Notes under the pieces: generated by a model
The model's input: the letters and a program-made list of their open reading frames with translations, nothing else
Told to the model about the DNA's origin: nothing
Database searches by the model: none
In this document: one piece after another, positions 15,332 through 24,609 of the stretch
How the letters are laid out: each line of letters begins with the position of its first letter
How positions within the stretch are numbered: the stretch's first letter is position 1
Made by a program: the position numbers and the translations under genes
Assembly: GCF_022603395.1 (NCBI RefSeq)
Contig: NZ_JAIBKA010000005.1
Span: 124,001 to 188,000 of the forward strand
Reading direction: 5' to 3'
DNA length: 64,000 bases
DNA from: Desulfoferrobacter suflitae
GTDB taxonomy: Bacteria; Desulfobacterota; Syntrophobacteria; Syntrophobacterales; Syntrophobacteraceae

Positions 15332-17017
15332 TCATGCCCGGGTCAATCGACGGTACTTGATGCGATGCGGTTGGTCGGCGGCAGTCCCGAGGCGCGCCTT
15401 GCGATCCACCTCATACTCGGTGTAATTGCCGTCAAACCAGACCACACTGCTTTCTCCTTCAAAAGCCAGGATGTGGGTTGCGATACGATCCAAAAACCAG
15501 CGGTCGTGGCTGATCACGATCGCGCTCCCGGCAAAATTCAACAGCGCATCTTCCAGAGCCCGCATGGTGTTGACATCCAGGTCGTTGGTGGGTTCGTCGA
15601 GCAGCAGTACATTCGCGCCTTTTTTGAGCATGCGCGCCAGGTGAACACGATTCCTTTCGCCTCCCGACAGCACGCCCACTTTTTTCTGCTGGTCTGCTCC
15701 GGAAAAATTGAAGCGCGCCACGTACGCCCGCGAATTGACTTCCCGCTTACCCAGCTGAACCTTGTCCTGCCCCTCGGAAATAACCTCCCATATGGTCCTG
15801 TTGGGATCGAGGGCGTCGCGGTCCTGCTCTACATAGGCCAGCTGTACACTTTCGCCGATGCGGAAAATGCCTGAATCGGGGCTTTCCACGCCGGTAATCA
15901 TGCGAAATAGAGTGGTTTTCCCGGCGCCGTTGGGTCCGATGACACCCACTATGCCGCCTGGAGGAATGGCAAACGACATGCCGTCCACCAGCAGCCTGTC
16001 TCCGTAGCCCTTGGTGACGTTATCCGCTTCAATCACCACCTTCCCCAGTCGGGGACCCGGAGGAATGTAGATTTCCAGGTCTTTGGCCTGTCTTTCGCTC
16101 TCCTGCGCCAGCAGGGATTCATAAGAACTGATCCGCGCCTTAGATTTGGCGTGCCTCCCGCGCGGGGACATGCGGATCCATTCCAGTTCGCGTTGCAGGG
16201 TCTTCTGCCGCTCGCTCTCGGCTTTTTCTTCATGCTTGAGGCGGATCTGCTTCTGCTCCAACCAGGAGCTGTAGTTTCCCTGCCAGGGAATCCCCTGACC
16301 GCGGTCCAGTTCCAGAATCCAACCGGCAACATTATCCAGGAAGTAGCGGTCGTGAGTGACGGCGATGATAGTGCCCTCGTATTGCTGCAGATGATGTTCG
16401 AGCCATGCTACGGTCTCGGCATCGAGGTGGTTGGTGGGTTCATCGAGCAGCAAAATGTCGGGCTTCTGCAGCAGCAACCGGCACAGAGCGACACGGCGCT
16501 TTTCTCCGCCGGACAGAACGTCTACCGGCGTCTCGCCGGGCGGGCACCTGAGCGCGTCCATCGCCATCTCGAGGCGCGCGTCCAGGTCCCAGGCATCGCA
16601 GGCATCAAGCTTTTCCTGCACTTCACCCTGGCGCTCGAGGAGATCGTTCATTTGAGCATCACTCATGGGTTCTGCAAAGCGTTCGTTGATGAGGTTGAAC
16701 TCCTGCAGCAGATCGACGGTTTTCTGCACCGCTTCCTCCACAACCTGCCGAACCGTCTTGTTGACGTCCAGTTGTGGTTCCTGCTCGAGAAAACCCACCG
16801 AATGGCCCGGAGAAAGAACCGTCCTGCCGTTGAAGTCTTTGTCCACACCCGCCAGTATTCTTAAGAGAGTACTTTTCCCGGAGCCGTTCAATCCAATCAC
16901 GCCGATCTTGGCACCGTAGAAATAAGACAGATAAATGTCCTTCAAGATGGGCCTTTTGTCGTGATACTTACTGACTCCGATCATGGAATAAATGACTTTG
17001 TTCGGTTCTGTGCTCAT
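15332..17017 (-). CDS. ettA: energy-dependent translational throttle protein EttA (ABC-F)
   Basis: A 561-residue ABC-F ATPase that binds the ribosomal E site and gates entry into elongation according to ATP/ADP. Two full nucleotide-binding domains are present: Walker A GLNGSGKS and GPNGAGKT, signatures LSGGEKRRV and LSGGERNRV, Walker B LLLDEPTNHLD and LLLDEPTNDLD, and no transmembrane segment. The linker between domains contains the basic, charged stretch and the arm region typical of EttA. The ATG at 17017 has AAAGGAG upstream; the open frame upstream to 17167 lacks a site and extends past the usual 555-residue length. Confidence 0.93.
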   Translation of the reverse strand: MSTEPNKVIYSMIGVSKYHDKRPILKDIYLSYFYGAKIGVIGLNGSGKSTLLRILAGVDKDFNGRTVLSPGHSVGFLEQEPQLDVNKTVRQVVEEAVQKTVDLLQEFNLINERFAEPMSDAQMNDLLERQGEVQEKLDACDAWDLDARLEMAMDALRCPPGETPVDVLSGGEKRRVALCRLLLQKPDILLLDEPTNHLDAETVAWLEHHLQQYEGTIIAVTHDRYFLDNVAGWILELDRGQGIPWQGNYSSWLEQKQIRLKHEEKAESERQKTLQRELEWIRMSPRGRHAKSKARISSYESLLAQESERQAKDLEIYIPPGPRLGKVVIEADNVTKGYGDRLLVDGMSFAIPPGGIVGVIGPNGAGKTTLFRMITGVESPDSGIFRIGESVQLAYVEQDRDALDPNRTIWEVISEGQDKVQLGKREVNSRAYVARFNFSGADQQKKVGVLSGGERNRVHLARMLKKGANVLLLDEPTNDLDVNTMRALEDALLNFAGSAIVISHDRWFLDRIATHILAFEGESSVVWFDGNYTEYEVDRKARLGTAADQPHRIKYRRLTRA

Positions 17018-17256
17018 GTGTTGAGCTCCTTTCAAGACGCCTCGTTGCAACGCTAAACTGGTCAGAACCAGGCGGTGGCTGTTCATATGGATCGGGGGCA
17101 GCTGCCTGCTTTCTGGTTCCCTTCGGCGCCGAACAATGCTATGTCCTGCCACGGGAGGGATCTCCAACAGGTGAGGATGGTAAACCTCTCAGGCCGGAGT
17201 CGCAGCTGCCGACTCTGCAATGCGGTTACCCGAGTCATACCGTCAGGATTTGTTGA

Positions 17257-18216
17257 ATGATTCGAGCAAAATCGGAATGGGTTCCCATTCTCTGTCTGAT
17301 TACGGCCATGGTGCTGTGGGCCGGCTCCTTTATCGCGCTGAAGCTGGCCATCAAGGGTTATGATCCGTTCTTTGTCATCTTCGGCCGCATGGTCGTCGCC
17401 AGTATCTGTTTTGTTTTTCTTATCAGACGATTCAGAGGGAATACCTACCAAAAAGGTGACGTGAAATACATCCTTTTTATGGTGTTGTGCGAACCCTGTC
17501 TCTATTTTATTTTTGAAACCAAAGCCGTGCAGAACACCACGGCATCGCAGGCCGGCATGGTCGCTGCCATGCTGCCGCTTCTGGTTGCAGTCGGCGCGCG
17601 CATTTTTTTGCGGGAAGTGATCACCAAAAGGACCTTCTCCGGTTTCACGCTGGCCATTATCGGTGTTTCCCTGCTGAGTATGGGTAGTGAGCCGGCCGAG
17701 GATGCGCCCAACCCTCAGCTCGGCAACTTTCTTGAATTCATGGCAATGGTATTTGCCACCGGTTACACGATCACCCTCAAGAAATTGAGTGCCCGCTATC
17801 AACCGCTTTTCCTGACCGCTCTGCAGGCGTTCATCGGAACACTCTTCTTTCTGCCTTACCTTCTGCTGAGACCTTCGGCTCTGCCGACTCAGTTCCATGG
17901 GGTCCCGGCTCTCAGTATCCTCTATCTCGGGGTATTCATAACCCTGGGTGCCTATGGTCTCTACAATTACGGGGTGAGCCGCATTCCTGCCAGCCAGGCC
18001 TCTGCTTGCGTCAACCTCATTCCGGTTTTCACCCTTGTGCTTGGCTGGGCGATTCTCGACGAGAAGTTCACGGGCCTGCAGTACATGGCGGCGGCCCTTG
18101 TTTTTCTGGGTGTTTTTCTGAGTCAGCAAAAGAGAGAACCCGAGCCCCTCGTGTTCCCGACAGAACTTGCCACCGTTCACGCAACAACCGACCCCCGGAT
18201 CAGCAAAATCCGGTAA
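17257..18216 (+). CDS. EamA/DMT-family inner-membrane transporter
   Basis: A 319-residue drug/metabolite transporter with about ten membrane helices in two EamA repeats (about 10-145 and 160-300). Typical segments are LCLITAMVLWAGSFIALKLA at the N-terminus and LGAYGLYNYGVSRIPASQAS in the second repeat. Such proteins export or import small metabolites and amino acids; the substrate cannot be read from sequence. It is divergent from ettA across a 239-bp gap and convergent with the dehydrogenase gene downstream. The ATG at 17257 has only a weak ribosome site. Confidence 0.88.
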   Translation: MIRAKSEWVPILCLITAMVLWAGSFIALKLAIKGYDPFFVIFGRMVVASICFVFLIRRFRGNTYQKGDVKYILFMVLCEPCLYFIFETKAVQNTTASQAGMVAAMLPLLVAVGARIFLREVITKRTFSGFTLAIIGVSLLSMGSEPAEDAPNPQLGNFLEFMAMVFATGYTITLKKLSARYQPLFLTALQAFIGTLFFLPYLLLRPSALPTQFHGVPALSILYLGVFITLGAYGLYNYGVSRIPASQASACVNLIPVFTLVLGWAILDEKFTGLQYMAAALVFLGVFLSQQKREPEPLVFPTELATVHATTDPRISKIR

Positions 18217-18390
18217 CGCCTTTTGGCTTCCTCATCAAGAGACCTTGGCACAGCGGCGACGCCCCGCAAGACATCCAGAGCGGCGGAGATTCCTGCTCGA
18301 CCCTCCTGCTCCATCACGCCTGACCGGCCGGACAATGGGATCTATTTGGGTATTACATGGAAATCGGCGCCAAGGCCAATGCGCCCTACT

Positions 18391-19530
18391 TCAGGGATTG
18401 ATCGGCTGATGGCTCTGATTCCTGTAGCTGATCCTGTAGATGGCGCCGGCTCTGTCATCGGACACCAGGAGTGCTCCATCGGGCATCTGCAGAATGTCCA
18501 CCGGTCGCCCCCAGGCCTTGACCCCCTGCAACCATCCTTGGGCGAATACTTCGTAGCTCACCGCTTTTTCTCCCTGCACCCGTACCAGTGTGATCCGGTA
18601 GCCGATAGGAACCGACCTGTTCCACGATCCATGTTCTGCGATAAAAATTTGGTTGCGGTATTCTTGGGGAAACAGGGTTCCCGTATAGAATTTCATGCCG
18701 AGGGCAGCGACATGGGGCCCCAGATTGATTGCAGGAGCAGCGAAATCAGTGCAGCGTCGCTGACCGCCGAACTCGGGATCAGGAATATCTCCCGCATGGC
18801 AATACGGAAAACCGAAATGCCGATCCTTCTCCGGTGCCCGGTTTAGCGTGTCCGGCGGCAGATTGTCCCCCATCCAGTCGCGCCCGTTGTTGGTGAACCA
18901 GAGCACTTTGGTTCGGGGATGCCAATCAAAGCCCACCGTATTGCGGATCCCTCGAGCAAAGATTTCCAGGCCACTGCCGTCGGGATGCATGCGCATGATC
19001 GATGCGTAGCGGGGATCTTCCGACCGGCAGACGTTGCACGGAGCCCCCACGGGAACATAGAGCATTCCATCGGGAGCAAAACCGATGTACTTCCAGCCAT
19101 GATGAGTGTCTGTCGGAAAAGTGTCATTCACCACCCGAGGTTGAGTCGGGTTTTTCAGGCGGCTCTCAATTTCATCAAAACACAGCACCCGGCTGATTTC
19201 AGCCACATAGAGCGCCCCATCACGATAAGCCACTCCATTGGGCATATTCAGATCCCTGGCGAGAACGATCACGGCATCGGCCTTGTGATCCCGGTTGTGA
19301 TCGATCACGGCATAGACTTTGCCCTCCCTGCGCGTGCCGACGAATACCACTCCCTCCTTCCCCAGGGCCATAGACCGGGCACCCGGAACGTTATCGGCGT
19401 ACAGGTCGATGGTGAAGCCGGCAGGCATGGCGATGGCATCGAGATTGAGGCTCCGCGACGGCAGGGCCGGAAAGCAGGAACAAATGCACAAAGCGACTAG
19501 CAGTAGGACGGCAGAGCTTAATCTGGTCAT
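18391..19530 (-). CDS. sorbosone/glucose dehydrogenase-like beta-propeller lipoprotein
   Basis: A secreted 379-residue protein related to the L-sorbosone/PQQ-dependent glucose dehydrogenase group. The N-terminus is a signal peptide with a lipobox-like LCICSC near residue 19. The propeller shows LNMPNGVAYRDGALYVAE, DTHHGWKYIGFAPDGMLYVPVG, ARGIRNTVGFDWHP and LGPHVAALGMKFYTG, with a conserved FIAEHGSWNRS stretch. Members oxidise sugars with PQQ, but many relatives have no proven activity and no PQQ biosynthesis gene is seen here. Its start overlaps the stop of the small membrane gene by 4 bp, so the two, and likely the MFS gene, form an operon. Confidence 0.85.
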   Translation of the reverse strand: MTRLSSAVLLLVALCICSCFPALPSRSLNLDAIAMPAGFTIDLYADNVPGARSMALGKEGVVFVGTRREGKVYAVIDHNRDHKADAVIVLARDLNMPNGVAYRDGALYVAEISRVLCFDEIESRLKNPTQPRVVNDTFPTDTHHGWKYIGFAPDGMLYVPVGAPCNVCRSEDPRYASIMRMHPDGSGLEIFARGIRNTVGFDWHPRTKVLWFTNNGRDWMGDNLPPDTLNRAPEKDRHFGFPYCHAGDIPDPEFGGQRRCTDFAAPAINLGPHVAALGMKFYTGTLFPQEYRNQIFIAEHGSWNRSVPIGYRITLVRVQGEKAVSYEVFAQGWLQGVKAWGRPVDILQMPDGALLVSDDRAGAIYRISYRNQSHQPINP

Positions 19531-19730
19531 TTGTCATTTTCCTCTTTATGGTTGTCCCTTCTCCGAATTTTAACAATGCGCAGATAAATCAGCGCCGCAA
19601 CCACCAACCAGCCGAGCGGATAAGCGATGACACCACGCATGAAAGCGGCCACCACCCCGGCAAACAGAACAACCAATACTATCAGCGGAAAATCGCTCAA
19701 ATACTTTTTCACGGCATCCACATGAACCAT
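19527..19730 (-). CDS. small two-helix membrane protein
   Basis: A 67-residue protein with two hydrophobic segments, PLIVLVVLFAGVVAAFM and YPLGWLVVAALIYLRIV, and a charged C-terminal tail (KIRRRDNHKEENDK). The ATG at 19730 follows AAGGAG. Its stop overlaps the start of the sorbosone-dehydrogenase-like gene and it begins 12 bp after the MFS gene, giving a three-gene operon. The family is not recognised; it may stabilise or anchor a partner in the inner membrane. Confidence 0.75.
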   Translation of the reverse strand: MVHVDAVKKYLSDFPLIVLVVLFAGVVAAFMRGVIAYPLGWLVVAALIYLRIVKIRRRDNHKEENDK

Positions 19731-19742
19731 TGGGGCTCCTTA

Positions 19743-20957
19743 TCATCTCCTGGCGCGGGGCTCGAAATAGCGAGTGAGGAATGCCCCGGCCATTATCAGA
19801 CCGCCGGCTGCGACTATGCCCAACGCGAAGCATCCCCGGTTGCCGAGGAAGCCGATCAGCGTGGGAATAGCCCCTGCCCCCAGCAGAAACGAGAGGGGAA
19901 TGGTGAACGATACCACCACATTGCGCGCACTCGCCGGGCCGATCGATGAGAGGGCGGCCAAAGCCGCCGGAAAAAAGCACACGGACAGCATCGGCTGCAG
20001 AAAAACGACGAGCACCACCCACGAGTCCGGAACGATCCCGATCAGGACGGTCAGAAGCCCGGTGAAGAGCAGCACCATCGTTATGGTTCGGGATTTCCCG
20101 AAACGGTCCGCCGCCCACCCGCTGAGAAGCGACATGGCAAGCGGAATGATGCGTGACGTCGCCACCACGGTGTTGGTCCAGGAAAGGTTCATGCCGCGCC
20201 CATCCACCAGGTAGAGAGGCAGCATGGCATAGACGCCCACAGAACCGCCAATGCCGAGGCTGAACAACGCAACCATGACCCAGAATTTTCGTTCATGGAA
20301 AAGCGCTCTTATGGAGCTGAAGGCGGGTGCTTCGCCGGGGAAGTCGCCCCCCCTGCCCCAGATGGCATAGGCCACACCAATGAAGAAAGAGGTGGCGCCC
20401 ACCGCCGTCAACACGGCACGCCAGGAAAACCAGGACAAGAAAAGCTCAGCCACCAGCGGCGCGATCACAAAGGCGGTATTGGGCGCCAGTTCGTGGACCC
20501 CAATGGCCTTACCCCAATGCTGCGGTGAAATCAGCGACGTGAGAGTCGCAATGCCGGAAGGCAAATACAGACCGGTCGCCATCCCGACGACCAGCAGACC
20601 AATGCTCATGCCGCTGAGTGTGTTGCTGAAGGAAGTTGCCACGAAAGCCAGACCCAGGACAAGCGCAGACAAAATGATGGTTCTTCTGTGGGTGAGGCGG
20701 CAGGAAACGAACCCTGAACCGGCCAACGTCACAAAGTATCCGGCGGCGATCACCAGAAACAGCACTCCAGCCTGCGAGTGGTTCACATGCAGGTCGGCTT
20801 CGATGGAGGGCATCAAAGGGGATGCGATGATGCGCGCAAAAAAGTTGGTGAAAAAGATTGTCGTAAGAAAGAACAGGGGAATGAGTTTTGGCAAAGTCAG
20901 GAATAAATTATCCCCCTGTGCTTCGATCTCTTGGGAACCTGGTAGAGAATCAGTCAA
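19743..20957 (-). CDS. MFS transporter
   Basis: A 404-residue major facilitator with about twelve membrane helices. Visible markers are the first-helix region FFLTTIFFTNFFARIIASPLMP, a loop 2-3 motif CRLTHRRTIIL (a weak form of GxLaDrxGrkxxl) and the second-half counterpart GWAADRFGKSRTI between helices 8 and 9. The substrate is unknown. It heads a minus-strand operon with the small membrane protein (12 bp gap) and the sorbosone-dehydrogenase-like lipoprotein. DUF1499 ends 34 bp upstream and may be part of the same transcript. Confidence 0.9.
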   Translation of the reverse strand: MTDSLPGSQEIEAQGDNLFLTLPKLIPLFFLTTIFFTNFFARIIASPLMPSIEADLHVNHSQAGVLFLVIAAGYFVTLAGSGFVSCRLTHRRTIILSALVLGLAFVATSFSNTLSGMSIGLLVVGMATGLYLPSGIATLTSLISPQHWGKAIGVHELAPNTAFVIAPLVAELFLSWFSWRAVLTAVGATSFFIGVAYAIWGRGGDFPGEAPAFSSIRALFHERKFWVMVALFSLGIGGSVGVYAMLPLYLVDGRGMNLSWTNTVVATSRIIPLAMSLLSGWAADRFGKSRTITMVLLFTGLLTVLIGIVPDSWVVLVVFLQPMLSVCFFPAALAALSSIGPASARNVVVSFTIPLSFLLGAGAIPTLIGFLGNRGCFALGIVAAGGLIMAGAFLTRYFEPRARR

Positions 20958-20991
20958 ACTAAATCACCCCGAATTGACAGTGTAGTGCTAT

Positions 20992-21441
20992 TCACCTGGG
21001 CAACAAGTGAAACAAGCTTCGAATCCGTTCCATCCTCTTTCGATTGACTCCGAAGTCGTAGTAACCGGCCCGCGAGGCCGATCTCATCTGAATGATCTGT
21101 CTACCGCCGGGAAAGTAGAATTCCACGTCGTCTACAAATCGAAACAAGGCCGATGTGAAGGTCACATGGAGGTAGCCGCCGTTATCCTCGACGATCGCGG
21201 CCCGCTGCATGGAACGAATAACGGCCAGCAGTTTTACCTTCGCCTCACTTTGCGACCCGCTGTACTCTATCGGTTCAATGCGATGCCTCTCGTCCGCACT
21301 CTGGGTGGAAACACAGTTGGGTGAAGTGGGACACGGAGAAAGAGCACCATCGGTAACGCCGATTTTCATATCCGGATTTCCAGTGCAACTCACCAACATC
21401 ATAAATCCAACAAAGACCAGTGACATTTTCTCAAGACCCAT
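20992..21441 (-). CDS. DUF1499-family lipoprotein
   Basis: A 149-residue protein with an N-terminal signal ending in the lipobox LVSC (MSLVFVGFMMLVSCTGN), so probably a periplasmic lipoprotein. The mature part matches DUF1499: LSPCPTSPNCVSTQSADERHRIEPI near its start, HVTFTSALFRFVDDVEFYF in the middle and MRSASRAGYYDFGVNRKRMERI at the end. The family has no settled function. Several starts are possible: the ATG at 21441 used here, one at 21426 and one at 21477 with a distant GGAGGA. It precedes the MFS gene by 34 bp. Confidence 0.8.
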   Translation of the reverse strand: MGLEKMSLVFVGFMMLVSCTGNPDMKIGVTDGALSPCPTSPNCVSTQSADERHRIEPIEYSGSQSEAKVKLLAVIRSMQRAAIVEDNGGYLHVTFTSALFRFVDDVEFYFPGGRQIIQMRSASRAGYYDFGVNRKRMERIRSLFHLLPR

Positions 21442-21649
21442 ACCATCCACTGGCTTCTTATCACACCTCTCGCGCATAAAATAAACACGATCCTCCGACT
21501 TTGGGAAAAAACAATCGCAGGCGGATGTTGCAACAATCCCGCGTACTGTGGTTAACTCCATGTCCGTATCCGTTGGGCTGCATTCTGCTCAAGGGGACGG
21601 AAACGATCAAGAAGCCGCTGGAAAATACCCCAACCCTTTTCCGTGCGCT

Positions 21650-21669
21650 ATTCCAGCATACGCCGGAAT
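21650..21669. repeat. dispersed palindromic repeat remnant (ATTCC-GGAAT)
   Basis: ATTCCAGCATACGCCGGAAT, an imperfect palindrome of the common extragenic type whose translation reads IPAYAGI. Related to the element at 7888-7907. It lies in the 349-bp divergent gap between the DUF1499 gene and the Cys-rich gene. Confidence 0.5.
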
Positions 21670-21790
21670 CGGGCATTGTGAGCGGTTCCTGTACCCCCCG
21701 CTCGGACGGTATCGCCCCGAAGTGACGGTGCAGGAAAATTTTGCGATAGTCCCCAAATCACCTTTAGTCATTTCAGCTGCGGGAAGAGAC

Positions 21791-22327
21791 ATGAGCTACA
21801 AATTCAACAGAGACATATGGATTGCCTCCGCCATACCGATCGAACAAAAACTGGAACTGGCTGAGCAACTGTTCCGCAGCCAGAAAAAGGAACTTGCCCA
21901 TGACCAGCGCATCAGCCGGCTTGTGGCGCAGCTGCAGCATGCTCTTCACCTCTCCTGGCAGTGCATGACCGCTTTGGGGATCGGCAAAAGCTGTGCCGCG
22001 TGCGACTCGACGGCGCCGCGTGGCAGTTGCTGCAGTCGAGGGCTGGAAAACAAGTATGATGTGAGCCTTCTCATTGCCAATCTGCTTTTTGGAGTGAACC
22101 TTCCGCGCACTCACGTGCGCCGGGAAAGCTGCTACTTTCTCAGCCCTCGGGGGTGTACCCTAACGGTCCGCAATATGCTCTGTGTGGACTATCTTTGCCC
22201 GGAACTGGAAGCAAAACTCGGTTCCAGAGCCGTTGCCGCCATTCAAACCGTTACGGCGGAAGAAGTGACAACAACCTTTCTCTTGTGCGACCAAATCAAG
22301 AAAAGAATCCATGCATGGCAGGGCTAA
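21791..22327 (+). CDS. hypothetical Cys-rich protein, possible YkgJ-like metal site
   Basis: A 178-residue protein of unknown family starting at ATG 21791 with GGAAGAG just upstream. The N-terminal third is helical (EQKLELAEQLFRSQKKELAHD). The centre has clustered Cys: GKSCAACDSTAPRGSCCSRG, then RESCYFLSPRGCTLTV and NMLCVDYLCPELE. This ordering (CxxC, CC, later C..GC and CxxxxC) resembles YkgJ/UPF0153-type proteins that bind zinc or an iron-sulfur cluster, but the match is by eye. It stands alone in plus orientation, convergent with sixA 124 bp downstream. Confidence 0.7.
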   Translation: MSYKFNRDIWIASAIPIEQKLELAEQLFRSQKKELAHDQRISRLVAQLQHALHLSWQCMTALGIGKSCAACDSTAPRGSCCSRGLENKYDVSLLIANLLFGVNLPRTHVRRESCYFLSPRGCTLTVRNMLCVDYLCPELEAKLGSRAVAAIQTVTAEEVTTTFLLCDQIKKRIHAWQG

Positions 22328-22451
22328 ACACCTTATGGACCACCCTGCAATTGCCCGGCACCGCCACCCCGGCTGCAATCCGGAAGGGCTCGTCCTTACC
22401 GAATTACAGCGTGGCCGCAAGCATGCTGAGTTCACCCTGGTAGGCAGGATC

Positions 22452-22907
22452 TCAGCCAATATTGGGCATCAAAGCCCATTTGATATGCCACGACCGCTTG
22501 TCCACATCCTTGTCGAGGCACACAATACCGCCATTTTGAAACTTAAAGACGGTGTTATCCACTGAACCTGTGGTGAGATAGGAAGTCAGCCTTTCCATGA
22601 AAGGCAGGTGTCCGACCAGCATGACGTTATCCCCGGCATCCAGCCGAAGCCGGGTGACATCATCCAGCGGAGCGATGCCGCTGATTTCCTGCAACCCCTG
22701 GGGAGGCTTCAAGGCAGCGGTAAATATTTCCGCGGTCTCGAGGGCCCTCTTTGTGCCGCTGTGCTTGATAATGGAAACCGTTACAGCGTAACCTTTGGCA
22801 ACGTTTGCGATGCGCTCGACTTCGGATCTCCCCTGCGGCGAGAGACCTTTGTCGGGATCTTGCTCTTTGGGAAGGTTCTTGCCGTGCTGGACCAAATACA
22901 GCGCCAT
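22452..22907 (-). CDS. sixA: SixA-like phosphohistidine phosphatase (histidine phosphatase superfamily)
   Basis: A 151-residue member of the histidine phosphatase superfamily, of the SixA type that dephosphorylates phosphohistidine on HPt or phosphocarrier domains. The nucleophile His9 is in YLVQHGKN, where the usual Arg of RHG is Gln. The other conserved elements are LSPQGRSEVERIA, KHSGTKRALETAEI and the second catalytic His in MLVGHLPFMERL. The ATG at 22907 has AAGGAGG at ideal spacing. The Arg-to-Gln change could lower activity or be normal in this branch. Confidence 0.85.
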   Translation of the reverse strand: MALYLVQHGKNLPKEQDPDKGLSPQGRSEVERIANVAKGYAVTVSIIKHSGTKRALETAEIFTAALKPPQGLQEISGIAPLDDVTRLRLDAGDNVMLVGHLPFMERLTSYLTTGSVDNTVFKFQNGGIVCLDKDVDKRSWHIKWALMPNIG

Positions 22908-23174
22908 GAAATCCTCCTTACCAGCGGGTTTTGACGAGTCGGATTGCTTGCCCCAATGCCTGTAGGTGAAAATTAATCATCAACTCTGTTGATTCCACTC
23001 ATAGCTTAAAATCCGGTTCAAAGCAGCATCATTTACTCCTTGATTCACTGCCCCCTTTCGGTTTAAAGAGTTTACTATCGAACTATGAATGCTTTTATCC
23101 TTTGGTCGATTCGTGGTTGTTGATCCGGCGGCACATCCGCTTACGCGCGGTTTCTTTTGGAGTGGGGAGCTGAG

Positions 23175-24536
23175 TTGAGATCTAAGTTGCAGGAGTTTCC
23201 AGGCAAAGGAAGTTTTGCCCATGGCGTGCACCCTCCGGGAAAAAAGGAGCTGGCTGCCGATGTGCCCATTGAAGTGATACCTCCACCGCCAAGAGTCATC
23301 TTGCCACTGCTGCAAAGCGCCGGCGCGGCGTGCATTCCGAAAGTCAAAAGCAAACAGCAGGTTTTGTTCGGCGAACTGGTTGCGGAGGCGCAAGGTTTCG
23401 TATCTGCCCCGCTGCACGCACCTCTATCCGGAATCGTACAAAAAAGTGTGGTGACCACCCTGCCCAACGGTCGGCATGTCAGAGCCATAGCAATTCAGGC
23501 GGAAGGAGAGCAGCTGCAGGGTCAGGCTTTGTGGGATGAGATATTCGGCGGAGATTGGCCAAAACAGGGCCTGCAAGAATTTGATCCCAAACGGATTGCC
23601 GAGGCGATTGCACGAGCGGGTATAGTGGGCCTGGGGGGTGCGGCGTTCCCCACCCATGTCAAGATCATGCCCAACGAAAAAAAAACCGTTGACACCATCA
23701 TGATCAACGGCTGCGAATGCGAACCCTACCTCACCCCGGACTACAGGCTCATGCTGGAAGCCGCTGCGCCCATCATAACCGGAGCTCTGCTTGCTGCCCG
23801 TGCGACCGGGGCCAGACATATCATCATCGGCATTGAAGACAACAAACCCAAAGCCATTGAAAGCATGAAACGGGCGGCAGCGGGGACCGGCATCAAAATC
23901 GCTGTGGTGAAAACCAAATATCCGCAGGGGAGTGAAAAGCAGCTGATTCAGGCCGTGACCAATCGGACCGTGCCTCTTGGAGGTCTGCCCTTGGATGTCG
24001 GAGTGGTGGTGAGCAATGTGGCAACAGCGGCGGCTGTAGCCCGTGCCGTGCTCAAGGGCAGACCCTTGACTCATCGGGTGGTCAGTGTCACTGGGGGAGG
24101 AATCGTGCATCCCAAGAACCTCCTGGTGCCAATAGGAATCAGCTTGGGTGAATTGATCGACTATTGCGGCGGGATGACGGCCGATGCTGCCAGGATGATT
24201 GCCGGCGGCCCCATGATGGGATTTGCCTTCCATGACCTGGCTACCCCTGTAACCAAGGGGACCAGCGGGTTGACCATTCTCACACACAAGGAGGTGGAGC
24301 GCGAACAGGAAACCACCTGCATCCGTTGCGGTCGCTGTGTAGACGTATGCCCGATGAACCTGGTTCCGACACGGCTGGCCCTGGCAGCCCGCCACAAAAA
24401 TCTTGATCTGATCCGCAAATACAGCGTAATGGCGTGTTTTGAATGCGGCTGCTGTGCCTACATCTGCCCGGCAAACATTCCCCTGGTGCAGCTGGTGCGC
24501 ACCGGCAAGACCATGTTCTTGGCTGACAGGAAATGA
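23175..24536 (+). CDS. rnfC: Rnf complex subunit RnfC (FMN/NADH and 4Fe-4S protein)
   Basis: Peripheral subunit that accepts or donates electrons at NAD(H) in the Rnf ferredoxin:NAD oxidoreductase. It has the family opening FAHGVHPPGKKEL, a Rossmann-type nucleotide region GIVGLGGAAFPTHVK, the acidic NGCECEPYLTPDYRLM, and near the end two ferredoxin motifs, CIRCGRCVDVCP and CFECGCCAYICP, for two 4Fe-4S clusters. I placed the start at the TTG 23175 because GGGGAG lies 5 bases before it; a TTG at 23157 is possible. It is the first gene of rnfCDGEAB. Confidence 0.93.
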   Translation: MRSKLQEFPGKGSFAHGVHPPGKKELAADVPIEVIPPPPRVILPLLQSAGAACIPKVKSKQQVLFGELVAEAQGFVSAPLHAPLSGIVQKSVVTTLPNGRHVRAIAIQAEGEQLQGQALWDEIFGGDWPKQGLQEFDPKRIAEAIARAGIVGLGGAAFPTHVKIMPNEKKTVDTIMINGCECEPYLTPDYRLMLEAAAPIITGALLAARATGARHIIIGIEDNKPKAIESMKRAAAGTGIKIAVVKTKYPQGSEKQLIQAVTNRTVPLGGLPLDVGVVVSNVATAAAVARAVLKGRPLTHRVVSVTGGGIVHPKNLLVPIGISLGELIDYCGGMTADAARMIAGGPMMGFAFHDLATPVTKGTSGLTILTHKEVEREQETTCIRCGRCVDVCPMNLVPTRLALAARHKNLDLIRKYSVMACFECGCCAYICPANIPLVQLVRTGKTMFLADRK

Positions 24537-24609
24537 CCGCCTGCCACTTTCCGACATGAGTGAGCAGGCGAGGATAAGAACTTCTCCGGAACTTGATATC
24601 AGGAAGATT

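Noticed and set aside
16151-16864. 237-codon plus-strand frame inside ettA
   Set aside because: Antisense shadow of a strongly conserved ABC-F gene.
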